Position numbers and translations under genes: made by a program. DNA of 64,000 nt, taken from GCA-2737725 sp033763995 (lineage in GTDB: Bacteria > Pseudomonadota > Alphaproteobacteria > Rhodospirillales > Rhodospirillaceae). The stretch spans positions 1 to 64,000 of the forward strand of contig JANRJL010000032.1 of NCBI GenBank assembly GCA_033763995.1, given 5' to 3'. Shown in pieces: positions 8,872 to 17,756 of the stretch (within the stretch, counting starts at the first letter, position 1; each line of letters opens with the position of its first letter). The notes beneath the pieces were generated by a model that searched no databases, was not told the DNA's origin, and worked only from the letters and a program-made list of their open reading frames with translations.

Positions 8872-10272
8872 TTAGCGCCGCCGCTTTTCCAGCATTTCTT
8901 GGAGGTAGTTCTGGGCGGTCACCTTGATGTCCTGTAGGCGATACCAAGTCGGCGTGCCTTTTTCCAGGTACTTTTCGGCCTCGCGGCTGTAGCGAACGAC
9001 GTCGCCGAACTGGCCCGTGAGCAACGCGCGCTCCGAGGCGGCATAAGCCGACAGCCCAGGCTGGTCGCTGGCCAGATACGACTTCGCCAGCAAATCCCAT
9101 GCAAAGGGGTCCTCGGGGTCTTGGCGCAGAGCCTTGGTCAACGCCGCCTGGGCTTCGGGTTGATAGGCGGGGTCCGCGCTTTCTACCATGCCGTGGGCCA
9201 TCATGACCTGCAGCAGCGGGGCGTCGGGCAGCAGCTTGAGCGATTCCCGAAAGGCCGTGATGGACTCGTCGATGCGCCCGCTTTCCAGCAGCATCTGGCC
9301 CTTGAGTTCCCAATAGTAGGGATCTTGGGGAAACTCGGCGATCAAGCCGTCGATCAAGGGCAAGGCCTGGGGCAACTGCCCGCGGCGATAAAAGGCAATG
9401 GACTGCGCGTAGCGCGCCTCGGGGCTTTTGTCGGTTTCCGGAAAGCGCTGAAAGGTCGTGAGCTGCGGCTTCAAGTACGCGAACAGCTTGGCGACCATGC
9501 GTTTGTGTTGGCGCTCCAAATCGGGATCGGGCGGCTTGGCGGCGAAGGGCGAGGTCTGCAGCCCGAATTTCACGCTGTCCATGCGTTCGCGCGTGAGCGG
9601 ATGGGTGCGCACGTAGGGGTCTTGACGATCGGTGATGAGCAATTCCTGACCCGACAGGCGATTGAAGAATTCATAGAGACCCCTGGGCGATTGCTCGGTT
9701 TGCTGCAATGCGCGCAGCGCGAATTGATCGGCCGAGGATTCCTGGCCGCGCGTGAAGGCGAACAACATGCGCATGGCGCTGCTTTGTCCGCCCAAGGCCA
9801 TGGCGACGCCGACATCGGGGTTGCCCGTGGCCACGCCGGCCGCGACGCCCAGCAGCGTGGCCAGCAGCGCCGTGGTGCTGGCCTGGGCCATGCCCTCGCC
9901 GAAGCTGACCGCGTGACCGGCGACGATGTGGCCGGTTTCGTGGGCCATGACGCCGATGACTTCGTTGGAGTTCTTCGCCGCCAGCAACAGGCCGGTATGA
10001 AAGTACATCTGATTGCCTTGCGTGACGAAGGCGTTCAGGGAATCGTCGGCGACCATGCGGATGGTGATGGACTCAGGGGGCAGGCCGCCCGCCTCGAACA
10101 GGGGCTTGCCGTAGGCGCGCAGCGTGGCCTCGATCTCGGTGTCGCGGATGATGTTCATGCCTTGCGCCCAGGCGGGGCCAAAGCTACCAATCGCGCAGGC
10201 CATCGCCACGCCGGCCGCCAACGCGGCGCGCCGCAACGATGCAATACTCCGGTCACACAGTCGTTTTGCCAT
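8872..10272 (-). CDS. M48 family metallopeptidase with TPR domain (BepA/YfgC-like)
   Basis: A 466-residue exported protease. It has a signal peptide ending near FGPAWAQG, then a Peptidase_M48 domain with the zinc motif HETGH (HETGHIVAGHAVSFG) and the downstream ESSADQFALRALQ that supplies the third zinc ligand. A C-terminal tetratricopeptide region (about 300-450) includes YYWELKGQMLLESGRIDESITAF. This is the layout of BepA, a periplasmic outer-membrane protein quality-control protease. The ATG at 10272 was chosen because it begins a good Tat/Sec-like signal (MAKRLCDRSIASLRR). It is followed by the dsbA-like gene 39 bp downstream, consistent with an envelope-quality operon. Confidence 0.93.
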   Translation of the reverse strand: MAKRLCDRSIASLRRAALAAGVAMACAIGSFGPAWAQGMNIIRDTEIEATLRAYGKPLFEAGGLPPESITIRMVADDSLNAFVTQGNQMYFHTGLLLAAKNSNEVIGVMAHETGHIVAGHAVSFGEGMAQASTTALLATLLGVAAGVATGNPDVGVAMALGGQSSAMRMLFAFTRGQESSADQFALRALQQTEQSPRGLYEFFNRLSGQELLITDRQDPYVRTHPLTRERMDSVKFGLQTSPFAAKPPDPDLERQHKRMVAKLFAYLKPQLTTFQRFPETDKSPEARYAQSIAFYRRGQLPQALPLIDGLIAEFPQDPYYWELKGQMLLESGRIDESITAFRESLKLLPDAPLLQVMMAHGMVESADPAYQPEAQAALTKALRQDPEDPFAWDLLAKSYLASDQPGLSAYAASERALLTGQFGDVVRYSREAEKYLEKGTPTWYRLQDIKVTAQNYLQEMLEKRRR

Positions 10273-10307
10273 GACGGGCGACGTTATCTCATCCTTCGGC
10301 GGCCCAG

Positions 10308-10350
10308 ATAGGGGCCAATTATGGCAATTTCCCGCCGCTTTGGCCCCTAT
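10308..10350. promoter_or_regulatory. perfect 11-bp inverted repeat in the M48 / aminotransferase divergent region
   Basis: ATAGGGGCCAA (10308-10318) and TTGGCCCCTAT (10340-10350) are exact inverted copies separated by 21 bp. It lies 36 bp upstream of the M48 start and 94 bp before the aminotransferase start, in a divergent promoter region. It is either an operator with two half-sites about three helical turns apart or a transcribed hairpin; there is no T-run. Confidence 0.5.
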
Positions 10351-10443
10351 AAAGCATGGGCTTATGACCATGGGTGTGACGATCCTGTTAGGCCCGTGCC
10401 TCGATGTACGGGCAGTGCCCGATGCGAAAGGACCTGGTTGCCC

Positions 10444-11604
10444 ATGACTCTGAAGGCCTCCCGGCGCGGCGCGGTGCCGCCCTTTATCGTCATGGATGTG
10501 ATGCGCGATGCCGCCATGCTTGAGGCCGCCGGGCGGTCCATCGTGCATCTTGAAGTGGGCCAACCTTCCACGGGACTGCCGCAAGCGGCGGCCGCGGCCG
10601 TCGGCGCGCTGATCGGGCGTGATCCTCTCGGCTACACGGTGGCCGACGGCCTCATGAACCTGCGCGAGCGCATCGCGCGCCATTACGCCGATATGTACTG
10701 CGTGCGGGTCGATCCGGCACGTATCGTCGTCACCACCGGCTCATCGGCGGCGTTTACGCTCGCGTTTCTCGCCGCCTTCGAGGCGGGCGACCGCGTGGTC
10801 GTGGCCGCGCCCGGCTATCCGTCCTACCGCCACATCCTCAGTGCCTACGGCATTTGCCCTGAGTTGGTGCCGGTGGACGCGAGCACGCGCTTCAACGTGA
10901 CGGTCGATCATTTGAGAAAAATGAACCCCGCGCCCGATGGTGTTATTCTCGCGAGCCCCGCCAACCCCACCGGCTCCATGGTCGAGCCGGCAGCGTTCAA
11001 AGAGCTGTGCGCCTATTGCGAGGCCCACGGCATTCGCCTGATCTCCGACGAGATCTATCACGGCATCACCTTCGGCATGACGGCGCTGACGGCGGCGGAC
11101 CTCGCACCCTCGGCGTTGGTCATCAACAGCTTCTCCAAGTTTTTCAGCATGACGGGCTGGCGCGTGGGCTGGATGATCGTGCCCGAGGACCTGTGCCGCT
11201 CGGTGGAGTGCCTGGCGCAGAACCTCTACATCTCGCCGCCTGCGCTGTCGCAGCACGCCGCACTGGCGGCCTTCGCGGGGCTCGACGAACTCAAGGCCAA
11301 TGTCGCGACTTATGCGCGCAACCGCGCGACGTTGTTGCGAACGTTGCCGCGTCTCGGATTCGAGAATTTCTCCCCGCCCGACGGCGCGTTTTATTTTTAT
11401 GTCAACGTCGCGCACTTGGGGGCCGACTCGCCCGAGGTGTGCCGGCGCATCCTGCATGAGGCGGGCGTGGCCGTGACGCCGGGCCTCGACTTCGATCCGT
11501 TCCATGGCAAGGAATGGATGCGGCTGTCCTACGCGGTGTCCGAGGCCCAAGTGGCCGAGGCCGTGACGCGGCTGGAAGCCTGGATCAAGACGCGAAAGCC
11601 CTAA
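10444..11604 (+). CDS. class I/II pyridoxal-phosphate aminotransferase
   Basis: A 386-residue fold-type I PLP enzyme. Visible elements are the N-terminal substrate loop EVGQPSTGLP, TTGSSAAFTLAF for phosphate contact, SPANPTGSM (the conserved NPTG), ISDEIYHGITF (Asp and Tyr contacting PLP), and NSFSKFFSMTGWRVGW with the Schiff-base Lys and phosphate-binding Arg. The C-terminal MRLSYAVSEAQV has the carboxylate-binding Arg. It resembles aspartate/tyrosine-type aminotransferases of the AspC/PatA group, but the substrate cannot be read from sequence. I start at ATG 10444 because upstream in-frame codons extend past the divergent promoter palindrome. Confidence 0.92.
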   Translation: MTLKASRRGAVPPFIVMDVMRDAAMLEAAGRSIVHLEVGQPSTGLPQAAAAAVGALIGRDPLGYTVADGLMNLRERIARHYADMYCVRVDPARIVVTTGSSAAFTLAFLAAFEAGDRVVVAAPGYPSYRHILSAYGICPELVPVDASTRFNVTVDHLRKMNPAPDGVILASPANPTGSMVEPAAFKELCAYCEAHGIRLISDEIYHGITFGMTALTAADLAPSALVINSFSKFFSMTGWRVGWMIVPEDLCRSVECLAQNLYISPPALSQHAALAAFAGLDELKANVATYARNRATLLRTLPRLGFENFSPPDGAFYFYVNVAHLGADSPEVCRRILHEAGVAVTPGLDFDPFHGKEWMRLSYAVSEAQVAEAVTRLEAWIKTRKP

Positions 11605-11608
11605 ACAC

Positions 11609-11640
11609 CACCGCCGCGGGATGAATTCCACGCGGCGGTG
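11609..11640. terminator. bidirectional terminator between aminotransferase and rne
   Basis: CACCGCCGCG and CGCGGCGGTG form a perfect 10-bp stem with a 12-nt loop in the 44-bp gap between two convergent genes. It can serve both strands. Confidence 0.7.
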
Positions 11641-11648
11641 ATCTCACG

Positions 11649-14600
11649 TTATTGTTTCGGCTGGCTCCACCAACCGCGCTTGGGCGGGCCGGAGGGCGTT
11701 TCCTCGACCACTGGCGGCGGCGGAGGGGCCGGTGGTGGCGGAGTTGCCTGCACAACTGGAGCCGGAGGCGGCGGCGGAGGTGGCGGTAGGGCCATCTGCA
11801 CCGGTGCGGGCGGTGGCGGAGGTGGCGGCGGAGTCGGGGCCGGGGCGGCCACGCTCAGCGCGGGGGCCGGTTCGTCGCCGTCGCCGCGTGTCCACGACAA
11901 GGCCGTTTCCTTGATCGCGCTGAAGAAGCCGCGCTTGCGGCGCGGCGCGTCTTCGCTCGATGCGGCGTCAGACCCTGTCACCTGCTCGTTGCTCTGGTCG
12001 TTCGCTGAGCCGGAGCCTTGTGAGTCGTCGCCCTCTTGCCATTGCTGCTGTCCGCCCTGGCCTTGAACGTCGCCTTGGCCGCCTTCGCCTGGACGATCGC
12101 CGAACTCGCGGCGCCGACGGCGACCGCCGCGACGCCCGCGCCGGCGTTTGCGTCCGCCGTCGCGTTGCTCGCCGTTGTCCTGGCGGAAGGGAGCTTCAGT
12201 TGCGCCGTCCACGGGTGCGGCCGCGGACGAATCCGGTGCCTCGATGGCGGGGCTGGGCTGGAACTCGGCCGGTGGAGCATCGCCTTGCGTCGGGTCGCGC
12301 GGCTGATCGCGGAAGCTCTCCTGACCGAACCGCTGGCCGCGTCCACGGCGGCGGCGGCGGCGCTTGCGCGGTCGTCCATCGGCGTCATGGTTGCGTCCGT
12401 CGGGATGGCGATGCTCCTGACCGCGAGACTCAGGGGCCGATGTTGACGATGTTTCTTCGTCATTTGTTTCATCGTCGCTCGCATCCGCTTCCGGCTCGTC
12501 GGGCTCCGGCTCGAAAACCGGGGCTGGCGGCGGCGAAATCGGCGCGGGGGCCTGTTCTTCGCCGCTGGGCCGCGTGAGTTTGACGCGATCAATGCGCAGG
12601 TTGGGCGGAATGAGCGCGTCGTCGCCCAGCACGAACACGCGAATGCCGTAGCGCGCTTCCAGGCTGGCCAGCGCGTCGCGCTTGTAATTGAGCAGATACA
12701 GCGCCACCGCCGAATGCACGGTAACCGTGAGTTCGCTGGACCGGCGCCGCACGCCTTCTTCCTCGACCAAGCGCAAGGCATAGATGGCCGCGGACTCGGT
12801 ATTGCGGATCAGGCCCGAACCGCCGCAATGGTCGCAGGGTCGGTAGTTGGTTTCGATCAGGCTGGGGCGCAGGCGTTGGCGCGACAGTTCCAACAGGCCG
12901 AAGTGGCTGATACGGCCCACCTGGATGCGCGCGCGGTCGAGCTTGAGCGCTTCCTTCAACCGGCGTTCCACCGCATGGTTGTGGCGGTTTTCCTCCATGT
13001 CGATGAAGTCGATGACGATCAGGCCCGCGAGGTCGCGCAGACGTAATTGTCTGGCGATTTCATCGGCGGCTTCCAAGTTGGTCTTGAGCGCCGTTTCCTC
13101 GATGTGGCGCTCGCGTGTCGCGCGGCCCGAGTTGACGTCGATGGCGACCAAGGCCTCGGTTTGGCCGAACACGATGGAGCCGCCCGAACGCAATTGCACC
13201 GTGGGCGTGTTGATGGCTTCCAGTTGGCTTTCGACCTGATAACGCTGGAACAGCGGGATCAACGGGTCGGCGTAGCGAATGACTTTCTTCGAATGGCTCG
13301 GGGTGAGCATCCGCATGAAGTCCTTGGCGACCTTGTAGCCTTCCTCGCCCTCGACCTGGATGTCCTCGATGTCCTTCGAATAGATGTCGCGGATGGCGCG
13401 CTTGATGAGGTTGCCCTCTTCATGGATGAGGGCGGGCGCGCGCGAGTTCATCGTGGTCTCGCGGATGTTGTCCCACGTGCGCATCAGGTATTCGTAGTCG
13501 CGTTTGATCTCGGCCTTGTTGCGCTCGGCCCCGGCCGTGCGCAAGATCACGGCCGCCGTCTTGGGCGGATCGAGCTCGGACATGATCGACTTGAGACGCC
13601 GCCGGTCGGCCGCGCTGGTGATCTTGCGCGATACGCCGCCGCCGCGCGAGGAGTTGGGCATCAACACGCAGTAGCGCCCGGCCAGCGACAGGTAGGTCGT
13701 CAGCGCCGCGCCCTTGTTGCCGCGTTCTTCCTTGACCACCTGCACCAGCATGATCTGGCGACGCTTGATGACTTCTTGAATCTTGTAGTGGCGCGAGGCG
13801 AGGAAGCGCCGGCGGCGGCGATCGTCGCTGCTGCCTTCGTCCTCGTCGCTGTCCTCTTCTTCTTCCTCTTCGCCGCCGCCCACCACTTCCACGGGGCCGC
13901 GATCCTGCTGCGGGGCTTCTTCCACTTGAGCGGTCGCGCGTTCCGGTCCGGCGTCCATGATCGCGGGATCGCCGCTGTCCGAGGCGCCTTCGGTCAGGGG
14001 GATGTCGCCCACGGATTGATCGGGCAGGGGCTCGGAAGCGGAGTCTGGCGCCGGTTCGGTCCGGGCATCGCCGGGTACGTCCATCTGGGCCGCCCCATCA
14101 ACGGGGTCCGACGACACCGATGGCGTGTAGGTCGTCATGGGCATCGAGCGGCCCGGGTTGTTGGGGTCGTCGTCCGGGGTCGCGGTCTGCGGTTCGGTTG
14201 TTACGTCCGAGGCGCCGGCCGCGGCTTGATCTTCGTCGGGAAGGCTTGGGAACAATTCCTCGCTGTCGAGGGATTGCCCCTGGGCGTCGTCGCCGTGGGC
14301 ATGTTCATGCCCGTGATCATGTCCCTGATCCGGACCTTGGTCCGGGCCGCGGTCGAGATCGTAACGCTGGTCGGCCTCGTCGACGGCGCCGTACTCGTCA
14401 TCGTCGCGGGATTCGTGCTGACGCACTTCGGCCAACAGACGTTCGCGGTCGGCCACCGGAATCTGGTAGTAGTCCGGGTGAATTTCGCTGAAGGCCAGGA
14501 AGCCATGGCGGTTGCCGCCGTAGTCGACGAACGCCGCTTGCAGCGACGGCTCGACCCTTACGACCTTGGCGAGATAGATATTGCCTTTGTTTTGTTTCTT

Positions 14601-14702
14601 GGTGGACGTCTCGACGTCGAACTCTTCAAGCCGGGTTCCGTCCAGGACCACGACCCGGATTTCCTCCGGGTGCGTGGCATCGATCAGCATACGTTTGACC
14701 AT
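11649..14702 (-). CDS. rne: ribonuclease E
   Basis: A 1017-residue RNase E, the endonuclease that initiates mRNA decay and matures rRNA and tRNA. The N-terminal start MLIDATHPEEIRVVVLDG and the S1 domain are interrupted after residue about 95 by a roughly 200-residue acidic insert containing a His-rich patch (GHDHGHEHAHGDD). The 5'-sensor/RNase H-like region follows. The DNase I-like catalytic region has the metal-binding Asp in VAIDVNSGRATRERH and in IVIDFIDM, and the Zn-link is CDHCGGSG. The C-terminal third is disordered, with Arg-rich tracts (RKRRRRRRGRG and RRGRRGGRRRR) for RNA binding and a Pro-rich tail ending WWSQPKQ, the probable degradosome scaffold. Alphaproteobacterial RNase E often has S1 inserts, but the His cluster is unusual. 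Confidence 0.97.
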   Translation of the reverse strand: MVKRMLIDATHPEEIRVVVLDGTRLEEFDVETSTKKQNKGNIYLAKVVRVEPSLQAAFVDYGGNRHGFLAFSEIHPDYYQIPVADRERLLAEVRQHESRDDDEYGAVDEADQRYDLDRGPDQGPDQGHDHGHEHAHGDDAQGQSLDSEELFPSLPDEDQAAAGASDVTTEPQTATPDDDPNNPGRSMPMTTYTPSVSSDPVDGAAQMDVPGDARTEPAPDSASEPLPDQSVGDIPLTEGASDSGDPAIMDAGPERATAQVEEAPQQDRGPVEVVGGGEEEEEEDSDEDEGSSDDRRRRRFLASRHYKIQEVIKRRQIMLVQVVKEERGNKGAALTTYLSLAGRYCVLMPNSSRGGGVSRKITSAADRRRLKSIMSELDPPKTAAVILRTAGAERNKAEIKRDYEYLMRTWDNIRETTMNSRAPALIHEEGNLIKRAIRDIYSKDIEDIQVEGEEGYKVAKDFMRMLTPSHSKKVIRYADPLIPLFQRYQVESQLEAINTPTVQLRSGGSIVFGQTEALVAIDVNSGRATRERHIEETALKTNLEAADEIARQLRLRDLAGLIVIDFIDMEENRHNHAVERRLKEALKLDRARIQVGRISHFGLLELSRQRLRPSLIETNYRPCDHCGGSGLIRNTESAAIYALRLVEEEGVRRRSSELTVTVHSAVALYLLNYKRDALASLEARYGIRVFVLGDDALIPPNLRIDRVKLTRPSGEEQAPAPISPPPAPVFEPEPDEPEADASDDETNDEETSSTSAPESRGQEHRHPDGRNHDADGRPRKRRRRRRGRGQRFGQESFRDQPRDPTQGDAPPAEFQPSPAIEAPDSSAAAPVDGATEAPFRQDNGEQRDGGRKRRRGRRGGRRRRREFGDRPGEGGQGDVQGQGGQQQWQEGDDSQGSGSANDQSNEQVTGSDAASSEDAPRRKRGFFSAIKETALSWTRGDGDEPAPALSVAAPAPTPPPPPPPPAPVQMALPPPPPPPPAPVVQATPPPPAPPPPPVVEETPSGPPKRGWWSQPKQ

Positions 14703-15284
14703 CGCTCAATAATCTCCGCCGGCCCCTAAAGACGTCGCGCGTTTCCATCGCGCGCGGGGAGGCCGAACCATGACTGGGTGTGAAGGAATGAGGAGACGCG
14801 ACGGCGCCGGCGGCAATGCCGCTCGCGCATGGCGCAGACAGCCGGTTCGCCCACGACATGATCGGCGCCGGCCAAGGGCCGCCGCTTGCCGTTTGCTGAA
14901 CTGGGACGCTGTTGTGCGCCACGTCTGTCCCCCCGGTGGGTCTTACGTCGGGCGAGAGTGAAGACCTCGCACCGATCTTGGTGTTTACCCCCAGGTTTTC
15001 GAGCTGCGGGCGCTGCGTCGACTGCCAAAAATACCAAGCAAATCAACGGCCTCAAGGTCTGGGGCCAGCGTCCGCGCCAATCTCGAGCTGCGGGGCAGGC
15101 CAACCTAATCTGAACCCGGTGAACGATACAATAATTATTCACATTCCAGCCGATTTAGAGGCGACGGATTCATCCACAGGCTAACCCATTGAGATTCTTG
15201 ATTCGACTCGGGGTTTTGACCTATAGTGTCGCCACTGCCTTGTGAAACTCGTAACTTTATTGCGTCTTGACGAATTGTCTCGGG
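14703..15284. promoter_or_regulatory. divergent rne/amiC control region with a possible long rne leader
   Basis: This 582-bp gap has no convincing gene. On the minus strand a leader up to about 400 nt could precede rne. Just before the rne start it holds a hairpin (CGCGCG-ATGGAAA-CGCGCG, about 14736-14754) and further GC-rich stems. RNase E autoregulates through its 5' UTR in enterobacteria, so such a leader is plausible here but unshown. AT-rich sequence at about 15120-15150 could hold the rne promoter. The amiC promoter is annotated separately. Confidence 0.45.
15198..15227 (+). promoter_or_regulatory. sigma-70 type promoter of amiC
   Basis: TTGATT (15198-15203) and TATAGT (15222-15227) are separated by 18 bp. 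This predicts a start near 15234, about 50 nt before the amiC ATG. Confidence 0.6.
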
Positions 15285-16589
15285 ATGCCAAACAAAGATC
15301 AAAAAAGTCAGCTAAGCCACTGGCAAAGCAATAAATTTCAGGATTTATTGTCCTCCGCCTCGCGCCGCCGCACCCTCTTGTCGGCCGCGGCGGCCACCCT
15401 GCTGCCCGGCCTCGCCCAGGCGATGCCCAAGGCCGCCCAGATGCGGCTGCACGACCACGGCGGGTTCACCCGGCTGGTGATCGAGCTGAGCGAAGGGATC
15501 GAGGCCCAGGCCTTTTGGCTGGCCGACCCCGACCGCCTCGTTGTCGATCTGCCGGAAATCGAGTGGGCCATGCCCGCCGACAGCAGCCTGCCCAAGACGG
15601 CATTGGTCAGCGCGGTGCGCGCCGGATTGTTCCAGCCGGGGCAGTCGCGTCTGGTGATCGACCTCGCCCAGCCTTCGAGCTTGCTGCAAGGACTATTGCT
15701 GCCGCCCACGGGCGCGACACCCTGGCGGTTGATCGTTGACCTCAAGGCGAGCACGCCCGAGGCCTTCCGCGTCGCGCTGGGCCCGACCAACGCCATCAAG
15801 ATTTCCAGCCAAGGGGCGGCCATCACGGCGGCGAAGACCGCGCCCGAGCGCGCACCGCGCGCGCCGGAAGAAAAAAACGCCAAGGGTCAGCGCAAGATTG
15901 TCGTGGCCATCGATCCCGGCCATGGCGGTATCGACCCCGGCGCCATCGGGCTTGGCGGCATCTATGAAAAGAACATCACCTTGGCCGCGGCCCAGCAGCT
16001 CAAGGCCAAGCTCGAAGCCACCGGGCGCTACCGCGCGGTGCTGACGCGCACGCGCGACACTTCGCTGGGACTGCGCCAGCGCATCGAGATCGCGCGCCAT
16101 GCGCCGGCCGATATTTTTCTGTCACTGCATGCCGATTCCATGCGCGACAAAGCCATCCGCGGTCTGTCGGTTTATACGTTGTCGGAAAATGCCTCCGACG
16201 CCGAAGCCGAGGCCCTGGCCGAGCGCGAGAACAAGGCCGACCTGATCATCGGCGTGGACCTGACCAACGAAAGCCAAGAGGTGCGCAACATCCTCATCGA
16301 CTTGGCCCAGCGCGAGAGCATGAACCTGGCGGCACGGCTCGCCGGCAGTTTGATCGAGGAACTCAGGCGCGAAGTCACCTTGCTGCGCAACGCCCACCGC
16401 TTCGCCGGCTTCGCGGTGCTCAAGTCGCCCGATATTCCCTCGGTATTGATCGAGATGGGGTATCTCTCCAACCGGGAAGATCAGAACGCCCTGTCGAAAG
16501 AGGCCTATCGCGGCAAGCTCATGAACGCCGTGGTCAAGGGCCTGGACCGCTACTTCAAGCGCCAGCAACAGGTCGCTCAGAAAGGCTAG
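15285..16589 (+). CDS. amiC: N-acetylmuramoyl-L-alanine amidase (AMIN + Amidase_3)
   Basis: A 434-residue periplasmic cell-division amidase that cleaves the bond between MurNAc and the stem peptide. It has a twin-arginine-like signal (SASRRRTLLSAAAATLLPGLAQA), an AMIN targeting domain (about 50-150), a Lys/Ala-rich linker, and a C-terminal Amidase_3 domain (about 200-430). Zinc ligands are visible in AIDPGHGGIDPG (His), GIYEKNITL (Glu) and FLSLHADSM (His), with the catalytic Glu in VLIEMGYLSN. The E. coli AmiA and AmiC enzymes also use the Tat route. I chose ATG 15285 over an upstream in-frame TTG at 15267. It sits next to rne as in other alphaproteobacteria, but mrcA, usually next, is 32 kb away. 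Confidence 0.96.
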   Translation: MPNKDQKSQLSHWQSNKFQDLLSSASRRRTLLSAAAATLLPGLAQAMPKAAQMRLHDHGGFTRLVIELSEGIEAQAFWLADPDRLVVDLPEIEWAMPADSSLPKTALVSAVRAGLFQPGQSRLVIDLAQPSSLLQGLLLPPTGATPWRLIVDLKASTPEAFRVALGPTNAIKISSQGAAITAAKTAPERAPRAPEEKNAKGQRKIVVAIDPGHGGIDPGAIGLGGIYEKNITLAAAQQLKAKLEATGRYRAVLTRTRDTSLGLRQRIEIARHAPADIFLSLHADSMRDKAIRGLSVYTLSENASDAEAEALAERENKADLIIGVDLTNESQEVRNILIDLAQRESMNLAARLAGSLIEELRREVTLLRNAHRFAGFAVLKSPDIPSVLIEMGYLSNREDQNALSKEAYRGKLMNAVVKGLDRYFKRQQQVAQKG

Positions 16590-16596
16590 GCCCCGT

Positions 16597-17562
16597 TTAC
16601 GGGACCAAGGGCGTGAGGAACGTCAGCGCGTCGCGCGCGGTTTGCTCCGGCAGTTCCAGCATCGGCATGTGGCCCGCGTCGGGATAACGCGCCATCGTCA
16701 CGGGCGCGTTGCGCAACTGCGCCCGAACCACGTCGCCGACGAAGGGCGGCAGCACCTTGCCGCCGTCGCCCCACTGCAGCAGCGTCGGCGTGGTGAGCTG
16801 GGCCAACAGCGCATCGACGTCGGTCGTATCCCACAGCGTGTACTGGGTTTGGATATAGGCATCGACCCAGGCCTTGGCGCCGGCGCGATTGTTGATGTCG
16901 GCGTATTGCTTGATCAGCGCGTGCGTGGCGCGCTCGGGCCGGGCGAAGACGTCGCGCAGGAACGCGCGGAAGAATGTTTCAGTCTGGTAGGGTGCCAGCC
17001 AACGGTTGATCCGCGCGGCCTCGATCAGCTCGGGCGCGGGCGTGCGCTTGGGCGGCCGTCCATTGGGCAGGGTCGAGACCACCAACTTGCCGACGCGCGC
17101 GGGGTTGCGGATGGCGTAAATGGTGGCCACCAGCGCGCCGTTGGATGTGCCGCCGAGGTTGACCTTCGTCAGGCCCATCTGGTCGATCAGCGCCCCCAGC
17201 AGCATCACCGAGCGTTCGGTGGAATAATTGCCCGTGGGATCGGGTCCCGAAAGGCCGTAGGGCGGGTAGTCGAGGCGGATCACGCGCATCTCTGGCGCGA
17301 GGATCGGAATCCATCCGTCCCACATCCGCAAATTTCCCAAATGCCCATTGAGCAGCACCAGCGGCGGTAGCGTGCTGTTCGCGTTGCCTTCATCGCGGAT
17401 ATGAAACGGCACGCCCTCGACCATGACGAATTGCGACGGCGGCCCGGCATAGGCGGCCTTCAACTCGTCGAGCGACGGATTCCACAGACCCAACCTGAAC
17501 GATCCAAGGCCTGCCAGGGCGGCAAGCGCGAGGGCGGCGACGATCACCAGGGCGCGTTTCAT
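16597..17562 (-). CDS. membrane-anchored alpha/beta hydrolase
   Basis: A 321-residue protein with an N-terminal hydrophobic anchor or signal (residues 5-25) and an alpha/beta-hydrolase fold. It has the oxyanion region LLNGHLGNLRMWDGW, the nucleophile elbow GGTSNG (Ser), a helical lid around 190-240, an acid candidate in LQWGDGGKVLP and the catalytic His in PDAGHMPMLELP. This is typical of esterases, lipases or haloperoxidase-like enzymes; the substrate is unknown. ATG 17562 was chosen because an upstream start would put a polar stretch before the anchor. It is divergent from an IclR regulator, with a palindromic operator candidate between. Confidence 0.87.
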   Translation of the reverse strand: MKRALVIVAALALAALAGLGSFRLGLWNPSLDELKAAYAGPPSQFVMVEGVPFHIRDEGNANSTLPPLVLLNGHLGNLRMWDGWIPILAPEMRVIRLDYPPYGLSGPDPTGNYSTERSVMLLGALIDQMGLTKVNLGGTSNGALVATIYAIRNPARVGKLVVSTLPNGRPPKRTPAPELIEAARINRWLAPYQTETFFRAFLRDVFARPERATHALIKQYADINNRAGAKAWVDAYIQTQYTLWDTTDVDALLAQLTTPTLLQWGDGGKVLPPFVGDVVRAQLRNAPVTMARYPDAGHMPMLELPEQTARDALTFLTPLVP

Positions 17563-17668
17563 ATGAGGAGTGCCTTTCTTTTCGGAATATGGCGTTTCGC
17601 GACCGCCCAAATCCAGGAGACATCTTATTACATGGGCAGCCCCGAGCGGCGCAGAGAAGGTCAATGCA

Positions 17669-17686
17669 GCATGGAGTTCGCCATGC
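17669..17686. promoter_or_regulatory. candidate IclR operator
   Basis: GCATGG-AGTTCG-CCATGC is a perfect 6+6+6 palindrome in the 194-bp region between the hydrolase and the IclR gene. The size and position suit autoregulation and control of the divergent hydrolase. Confidence 0.45.
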
Positions 17687-17756
17687 GATCTATGCTAAGA
17701 CTCAGTCGCATTTGAATGTCATGGTCGGCAGCGCCGATGGCGAGGGTCCCTATCGT

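Noticed and set aside
14726..15142. 138-codon frame in the rne/amiC gap
   Set aside because: Arg/Pro-rich translation with no ribosome site or recognisable domain; better explained as rne leader.
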